A DNA stretch of 64,000 bases from an uncultured Pseudomonadota bacterium (lineage in GTDB: Bacteria > Myxococcota_A > Bradymonadia > Bradymonadales > GCA-2716585): positions 40,061 through 104,060 of the forward strand of contig CAKZKQ010000744.1 in the NCBI GenBank assembly GCA_937123825.1. Direction: 5' to 3'. Below, one piece after another: positions 59,345 through 64,000 of the stretch. The notes under the pieces were generated by a model. It ran no database searches. It had not been told where the DNA came from and saw only the letters and a list, made by a program, of their open reading frames with translations. The translations under genes were made by a program, and so were the position numbers. Position 1 is the first letter of the stretch. The number at the start of each line of letters is the position of its first letter.

Positions 59345-61540
59345 GTGGACAATATCAGCGGTCAGACCGAGTTCTTCCAATACGACAGGCTCGACAGGCT
59401 CAAAGAGTGGTCCGTCCACGCAGGCGTCTACGACGCGAGCACGCCCCAGGCCAACGATCAGCCCATCGAGTTTGATGCGCTCCAGTACGACAACATCGGC
59501 AACATCATCGCCAAGCACTCTGTGGGGGCGCTGACCTACGATCCTCAGATCAGACCGCACGCCGTGCAGTTTGATGGTCAATTCACCTACGAGTACGAGG
59601 CCAACGGCAACCTCATCCAGGGTGGCGGGCGCTCCTACGTCTACGACGGCTTTGATCTGCCCACCAGCATCGAACACGAAGGGACCATCACGGACTTTGT
59701 CTACGGCGCAAACCTGCGTCGCGTGAAAAAGACGGTCAACGACCTGGAAGTCACGCGCTACATGGGCCAACTCTTCGAGGAACGCGAGGTCACCAGCGCC
59801 GGTCAGACCCAGCGCACAGCCATCTACCACATCCACGCCCCCGACGGGCTCATCGGACAAGGCCAAATTGACGACGACGGCAACATGTCCGTCAAATACC
59901 TGGCCACCGACCACCTGGGCTCGGTCACCGCGCAGTGGGACTCCGACGGCAACCTCGAACACCGCTACAGCTACACGCCGTTTGGTGAACGCCGTCACAG
60001 CGCCATGGGGCCCTTCTCTTCAGCACCCACCGACGGGTTCACAGGCCACGAGCACGACGACTCCACCGGGCTGATCAACATGGTCTTCCGCCAATACGAT
60101 CCCCGCACCGCGCAGTTCGTCACCCCCGACCCGCTCCTTGGAAGCCCCTTCGACCCTGCTCGCCTCAACCCCTACACCTACGCCCACCACAACCCCATGC
60201 GCTGGGTGGATCCGTTGGGTCTTCAAGACGGCTCCATCGGCAGCCTTGACGTCACAATCAGCAATGACATGTACGTCAACCCAGGCGAAGACCGAACCCC
60301 CATCAAGAAACCCACCAAACCTCGAAGGAGCGCCAAAAGCAGCAGGCGGACTGACAAGGACGTTGATGACTCAAGCATGGAAAACGTCCTTGATGGCGTC
60401 CAAACCACGCTCGATGTCGTTGGTCTCATTCCTGGCCTGGGAGAAATTGCTGATGGAACCAACGCTCTCATTTATGTTGGGCGTGGAAAATACACCGATG
60501 CAGCCCTCAGTGTCGCAGCCATGGTTCCCTTTGCTGGCTGGTTCGCCACTGGTGGCAAGATCGGCAAAAAGATAATCAAATACGCCGACGACGGGGTTGA
60601 TGCAGTTGCTGATGGCACACGGGCGTACAAGTCACAAAAGGCAGCTCAAGCCGCAAGAGAACACACCCAATATATTGGATGTGTGGGTGGAACGTGTCGA
60701 AACGGAGGGTGCTTTGTTGAAGGCACACCAGTGGCAACACCCGAGGGCTCAGTATCCATCGAAGACGTTCAAGTTGGCGATGAGGTCCTTTGTGCCTCTC
60801 AAGACCAACTCGAATGGCTAACGTGCACAGTCAGCCAAACCTTCGTAAGGCCCTATCAGGGAGACATGATCACGCTGGAAGCAGGCGAGGATAGGATTGT
60901 CGCCACTGGTGACCACCCCTTCTTTGTCCGCTCAGGCCATCAACTGGCAATGCGTCCACTGGCTCATGAGGCTGGTCCTGATGCATATCGCGACAATGGC
61001 TATGGAAGGTGGGTCAATGCCAGAAGCCTGCGTGTTGGTGACGTGTTGGTACTTGTTGACGGCCAATTAACTCAAGTACAAGCCGTCTCTAAGGGATGGG
61101 CCAGCGTTCCAGTGTTCAATCTGAACGTCCACCAACACATGACCTATGCCGTTGGTCATGCCGGCATCTTGGTTCACAACTATCCCCAATCAAGACCAAT
61201 CCGAAGCGCAACAACAAATCGGCTAGTCACAAAACCCCGCGAAGTCGCTCTCGGCCTAGATCCGTACTACAAAAAACTATCAGAATCGACAGGTGCTGCA
61301 AGATACCGGGAGTGGTCTGACGTGGGCTTGACACGCAGAACAGTTGACAGGCACTTTGGAAGAGCGTTCCATCAAGCCGTCAAAAATGCTGACGCCGTAC
61401 ATTTTGATACTCAAGGGATGAACGATTTGTTTCAAGCCATCCAAAAGGGAGCTGCCGGATTCAACTCAAAATCTCGAAACATGACAAACGCAGAACTCCA
61501 CCACATTGTAAACAACCCAGACATACTAAACAAAACGTAA
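59345..61540 (+). CDS. RHS tip fragment with pre-toxin, Hint and unknown C-terminal toxin (5'-truncated, 3' cut by IS66)
   Basis: 731 codons from a GTG just after the preceding stop, in the same frame, without a real ribosome site. Residues 1-290 are the end of an RHS core (YDRLDRLKEW, YEYEANGNLIQGG, YLATDHLGSVTAQWDSDGNLEHRYSYTPFGE, then DPLGL near residue 289). Residues about 345-420 are a pre-toxin helix pair (GLIPGLGEIADGTNALIYVGRGKY). Residues about 455-608 form a Hint autoprotease domain (CFVEGTPVATPEGSVSIEDV, TGDHPFFV, GILVHN). The last 120 residues are a toxin of unknown activity (REVALGLDPYYKKLS, NAELHHIVNN). Canonical RHS genes are over 1000 codons, so the 5' part is missing. The TAA stop is inside the IS66 end. 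GC is lower from 60300. Confidence 0.85.
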   Translation: MDNISGQTEFFQYDRLDRLKEWSVHAGVYDASTPQANDQPIEFDALQYDNIGNIIAKHSVGALTYDPQIRPHAVQFDGQFTYEYEANGNLIQGGGRSYVYDGFDLPTSIEHEGTITDFVYGANLRRVKKTVNDLEVTRYMGQLFEEREVTSAGQTQRTAIYHIHAPDGLIGQGQIDDDGNMSVKYLATDHLGSVTAQWDSDGNLEHRYSYTPFGERRHSAMGPFSSAPTDGFTGHEHDDSTGLINMVFRQYDPRTAQFVTPDPLLGSPFDPARLNPYTYAHHNPMRWVDPLGLQDGSIGSLDVTISNDMYVNPGEDRTPIKKPTKPRRSAKSSRRTDKDVDDSSMENVLDGVQTTLDVVGLIPGLGEIADGTNALIYVGRGKYTDAALSVAAMVPFAGWFATGGKIGKKIIKYADDGVDAVADGTRAYKSQKAAQAAREHTQYIGCVGGTCRNGGCFVEGTPVATPEGSVSIEDVQVGDEVLCASQDQLEWLTCTVSQTFVRPYQGDMITLEAGEDRIVATGDHPFFVRSGHQLAMRPLAHEAGPDAYRDNGYGRWVNARSLRVGDVLVLVDGQLTQVQAVSKGWASVPVFNLNVHQHMTYAVGHAGILVHNYPQSRPIRSATTNRLVTKPREVALGLDPYYKKLSESTGAARYREWSDVGLTRRTVDRHFGRAFHQAVKNADAVHFDTQGMNDLFQAIQKGAAGFNSKSRNMTNAELHHIVNNPDILNKT
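61529..61536. repeat. Left target-site duplication of IS66 element
   Basis: AACAAAAC before the left GTAA end corresponds to GACAAAAC at 63014-63021 after the right end (7 of 8 identical). IS66 elements generate 8-bp duplications, so the pair marks the insertion. Confidence 0.55.
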
Positions 61541-63012
61541 CCGTTCACCCCCAAGCTTGACGAGAGGAGGATAAGGGGCAGACAATGAAAGCATGAGTTC
61601 TCAAGAGTACATCAAAAAGCTGGAAGCACTTGAAAGGCTGGTGGAGAACCAAGCCAAGGTCATCGCCCATCAAGCCAAGATCATTGCGGCCCTTGAGGCC
61701 CGTCTCAACGAGAACTCAGGCAACTCTCATCGTCCTCCTTCTTCTGATGGTCCAAAAGCTCGTGCTGAGCGTCGCAAGGCCCGCCCAAAACGCAAGCCTT
61801 CCAAGCGTAAACAGGGTGCACAGCCCGGTCACAAGGGGAAAAATCGTCGCCTCATTGCCACCGAGGACGTTGACCATATCCATGCCCTTGTCCCTTCAAA
61901 TTGCCACCACTGCCAAGCAAAACTCCAAGGTGTCGACGCTGAACCTCAGCGTCATCAAATCACCGACATTCCCCCCATCAAGCCCGTTATCACCGAGTAC
62001 CAGCTTCACAAGCTGACATGTCCCGATTGCGGAGCCCAGACACGCGCCAAACTGCCCCAAAGTGTCACTTGGAGCCACTTTGGCCCCAACGTCAGCGCCC
62101 TAGCCGTCACGCTGCGCGCTGATTCTCGTTTGAGCATTACGCGGGTCCAAGCCCTGCTGAAGACCGTCTTTGGCTTCTCACTGAGTCGAGGCGCCATCAG
62201 CGCCATCGACGCCCGTGCCAGCGAGCTGCTGGCGCCAGTGCATGAAGAGCTTCAAAGAGAAGTCGCAAAAGCAGACGTGGTGCATATGGACGAGACGACC
62301 TGGTACCACAAAGGCAAGCGGCACATGTTGTGGCTGGCTTTGAGCAAGCTGGCGGCGTACATGAAACTGGAGCCGAGCAGGAGCCAGCAAGCAGCCCAAA
62401 AGGTGATAGGCGAAGACTACCAGGGCGTGTTGGTGACAGACCGATACTGTGCTTATCACTGGGTGGACGCAAAGCGAAGGCAGATGTGCTGGGCTCATTT
62501 GATAAGAGACTTCGATGGGATGGGGCTGCAAAAGGGGCAGGTGGGATACTGCGGCCAAATGCTGGCAGAACAAGCGCGCAGACTATTGAAAGGCTGGGCT
62601 CAGGCCAGAGACGGAACAAGGTCGTGGGACGAGTATCTCGTTTGGAGCCAAAAGCAGCGTCCATTCTTCGAAGGCGTGCTGATGGGGGTCAGGCGAGAAG
62701 GCAAGGAGACGAAATGGGGCGGCATGGCCAGCGAGATGCTGCGGCACTTTGAGAGTCTGTGGACGTTTTTGGAGGTCAAAGGCGTGGAGCCGACCAACAA
62801 CGCAGCAGAGCGGGCGTTGAGACATCCTGTTGTGGCTCGAAAGCTCTCTTTTGGCTCCCAATCCGAGCGCGGTCTGCGCTTCATCGAACGCATCTTGTCT
62901 TTGCGAGAAACGCTGCGTTTGCAGTTAAAATGCTTCTTTTCCTACCTCCAAGCTCTCTTTCGCGCTCAGCCCACCCCCTTGCTCACGACATCCTGACCAC
63001 CTGAACGCTTAC
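61537..63012 (+). mobile_element. IS66-family insertion sequence (single ORF)
   Basis: About 1.48 kb with terminal repeats GTAACCGTTCA (61537) and the reverse complement of TGAACGCTTAC (ending 63012), 10 of 11 matching and beginning with the IS66 hallmark GTAA. The only ORF is the TnpC-type transposase. tnpA and tnpB are absent, so it is of the ISBst12-like single-ORF group. It is inserted in the toxin gene, flanked by the AACAAAAC-type duplication. Confidence 0.85.
61593..62996 (+). CDS. IS66 family transposase (TnpC)
   Basis: A 467-aa DDE transposase. N-terminal coiled coil (LEALERLVENQAKVIAHQAKI), Ser/Pro/Lys-rich linker (PPSSDGPKA; RRKARPKRKPSKRKQGAQPGHKGKN), then a zinc-finger-like segment (NCHHCQAKL ... 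CPDCGAQTR), and the catalytic domain with DDE residues at HMDETTW, LVTDRYCAYHW and GVEPTNNAAERALRHPV. Length and motif order are as in complete IS66 TnpC proteins, so the element could still be active. The C-terminus extends about 35 residues beyond the usual end. Confidence 0.95.
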   Translation: MSSQEYIKKLEALERLVENQAKVIAHQAKIIAALEARLNENSGNSHRPPSSDGPKARAERRKARPKRKPSKRKQGAQPGHKGKNRRLIATEDVDHIHALVPSNCHHCQAKLQGVDAEPQRHQITDIPPIKPVITEYQLHKLTCPDCGAQTRAKLPQSVTWSHFGPNVSALAVTLRADSRLSITRVQALLKTVFGFSLSRGAISAIDARASELLAPVHEELQREVAKADVVHMDETTWYHKGKRHMLWLALSKLAAYMKLEPSRSQQAAQKVIGEDYQGVLVTDRYCAYHWVDAKRRQMCWAHLIRDFDGMGLQKGQVGYCGQMLAEQARRLLKGWAQARDGTRSWDEYLVWSQKQRPFFEGVLMGVRREGKETKWGGMASEMLRHFESLWTFLEVKGVEPTNNAAERALRHPVVARKLSFGSQSERGLRFIERILSLRETLRLQLKCFFSYLQALFRAQPTPLLTTS

Positions 63013-63315
63013 CGACAAAACAGGCCGACAAAGAACGCAACAACGCCTTTGTTGGACATTGTTGATGATGCCCACAAACCCAGTTTAACTTCTCGGGCGT
63101 TCGCCAGGGACCTTATGAATAGTGCCCAAAATCTGATATGCAACCCTTCACACCGTATAATTTCCCGTTGAACAAGAGAAAATGCATCGTTCGTTGGCCA
63201 GTAACAATGACAGAGTTGGGCCACGCACAACACGAGTCAGGATATAAAACAAGCACGGTATAAAGGGGTTGCGGGGTGGCTTGTCAGATGGCAGCACGCT
63301 GAGGACGGCTTTGGA
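63013..63315. other. Remnant region between IS66 and ankyrin gene
   Basis: 303 bp without a convincing gene. It begins with the right copy of the target duplication. Joining the toxin frame across the duplication adds 21 codons to a TAA at 63086-63088. A second plus-strand frame stays open from 63025 to 63171. One of these may be what is left of the toxin end or an immunity gene. Confidence 0.4.
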
Positions 63316-63894
63316 CTATGGTCTGGATTGAGCCTGCTGGAGAAGCGGCAAGAGCGCGGGGTTTCGTTTTTCAGCGTGGTCCCGTGCGTTGCGCCCGGAC
63401 CCATCGCGCTGCGCTGCGTCAGCACCTCTGGCAAGGAGCAAACGCACGATGGCCTCTGCGGCGTCTGGGTTGTAAACGGCCCAACAAATGACCGGGCTCC
63501 CAGAGGCGATCACAGAGATGTCTGCCCCATGCTCCAAAAGGCATTGCACCGCGTCCGCCGAACCGTACTGGCACGCAAAGACGAGCGCGGTCATGCCTCT
63601 GTTGGCGCTGGCCTTCAGGTCAGCACCAGCCTCAATGAGGATCTTGATCACCGCCGCGTGACCCCCACGAGACGCGGCCATCAGAGGCGTGTAACCCACA
63701 TGGTTCGAGTGATTGACGTCCGCGCCCGCCGCAAGCAGCGCCTGAACCACGGACGTGTGGTTGTAGAGCGCAGCCACATAGAGCGGGGGGACGCCTTGCG
63801 GCCCCGGAGCGTTGGGGTCGGCCCCGGTTTTGAGGAGTTTCTGAACCTGATCCAACTTGCCCTTTCCGGCGGCCGCCGAAAGTTTTGAATTCAT
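63316..63894 (-). CDS. Ankyrin repeat protein
   Basis: A 192-aa protein. ATG 63894 is preferred (AAGGGCATAGG upstream) over the upstream in-frame starts. It has about five ankyrin repeats: MNSKLSAAAGKGKLDQVQKLLKTGADPN, GVPPLYVAALYNHTSVVQALLAAGADVN, GYTPLMAASRGGHAAVIKILIEAGADLK, GMTALVFACQYGSADAVQCLLEHGADI and AAEAIVRLLLARGADAAQ. There is no signal peptide, so it is cytoplasmic and should bind other proteins. It lies beside the RHS toxin and IS element but is not obviously part of either. Confidence 0.9.
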   Translation of the reverse strand: MNSKLSAAAGKGKLDQVQKLLKTGADPNAPGPQGVPPLYVAALYNHTSVVQALLAAGADVNHSNHVGYTPLMAASRGGHAAVIKILIEAGADLKASANRGMTALVFACQYGSADAVQCLLEHGADISVIASGSPVICWAVYNPDAAEAIVRLLLARGADAAQRDGSGRNARDHAEKRNPALLPLLQQAQSRP

Positions 63895-64000
63895 CCTATG
63901 CCCTTTCATACCAAAATGTAGACGAAAGGCTTGCTTTGTGGCGAGCAATAACGGATGTCAGCAGCCTCGGGACGAGCGAAGCTGTGGCAGCGCCACCGCA

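Overview
The window is a 64 kb piece of a GC-rich bacterial chromosome. Three things suggest a member of the Myxococcota/Bradymonadales-type former Deltaproteobacteria: about a dozen lipoproteins with type II signal peptides and long acidic or Asn-Asn-Asp linkers, Ser/Thr kinases with PEGA or zinc-ribbon modules, and large surface proteins with LRR, pentapeptide or Gly-rich repeats. This placement is an inference, because no rRNA or other phylogenetic marker is present. I saw no tRNA, rRNA or CRISPR array.

Region by region. 1-11.6 kb: a minus-strand run headed by a 2058-aa giant protein with a DUF4157-like metalloprotease module (HEAAH) and an effector-like C-terminus. It is followed by two LRR proteins, an internally duplicated protein, an unknown protein and a partial fifth gene. 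11.8-20.1 kb: lipoproteins (one DUF4349), an SPFH/band-7 lipoprotein, a 160-bp MITE-like element that supplies the stop codon of its neighbour, an 877-aa multidomain membrane protein and a TPR lipoprotein. 20.2-24.1 kb: a pair of ArsA/Get3-type ATPases, a lipoprotein and panC. 24.4-26.9 kb: a GntR (YtrA-type) regulator and ABC exporter operon with a clear promoter and operator. 27.2-32.3 kb: lipoproteins, a parvulin-type PPIase with two membrane proteins, and a Cys-rich lipoprotein.

32.5-37.5 kb: a PEGA Ser/Thr kinase coupled to a TPR membrane protein, then an SDR/acyltransferase pair. 37.7-43.1 kb: two large convergent repeat lipoproteins, one Gly-rich with an Asn-rich linker and one with Ig/CarboxypepD-like and pentapeptide repeats. 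43.4-45.9 kb: an mdaB-peroxiredoxin-hxlR-GST redox operon with a candidate HxlR operator. 46.1-49.6 kb: a zinc-ribbon Ser/Thr kinase fused to a degenerate nucleotide-cyclase-like domain, co-transcribed with a protein that has an inactive-looking class A beta-lactamase fold. 49.7-52.8 kb: a DUF1444-like protein and a lipoprotein. 52.8-55.7 kb: a tightly overlapping VWA / ECF sigma / FecR-like operon with a G-quadruplex motif upstream.

56.2-59.3 kb: the kbl-tdh threonine-degradation operon with a ferredoxin-like third gene. 59.3-63.9 kb: an accessory island. It holds an RHS tip fragment (core end, pre-toxin domain, Hint domain, unknown toxin) with no 5' portion, cut at its 3' end by an IS66-family element whose terminal repeat provides the stop codon. 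An ankyrin-repeat gene follows. The most unusual content is the orphan DUF4157 giant with its LRR operon, the kinase-pseudocyclase plus pseudo-beta-lactamase pair, and the doubly truncated RHS toxin.
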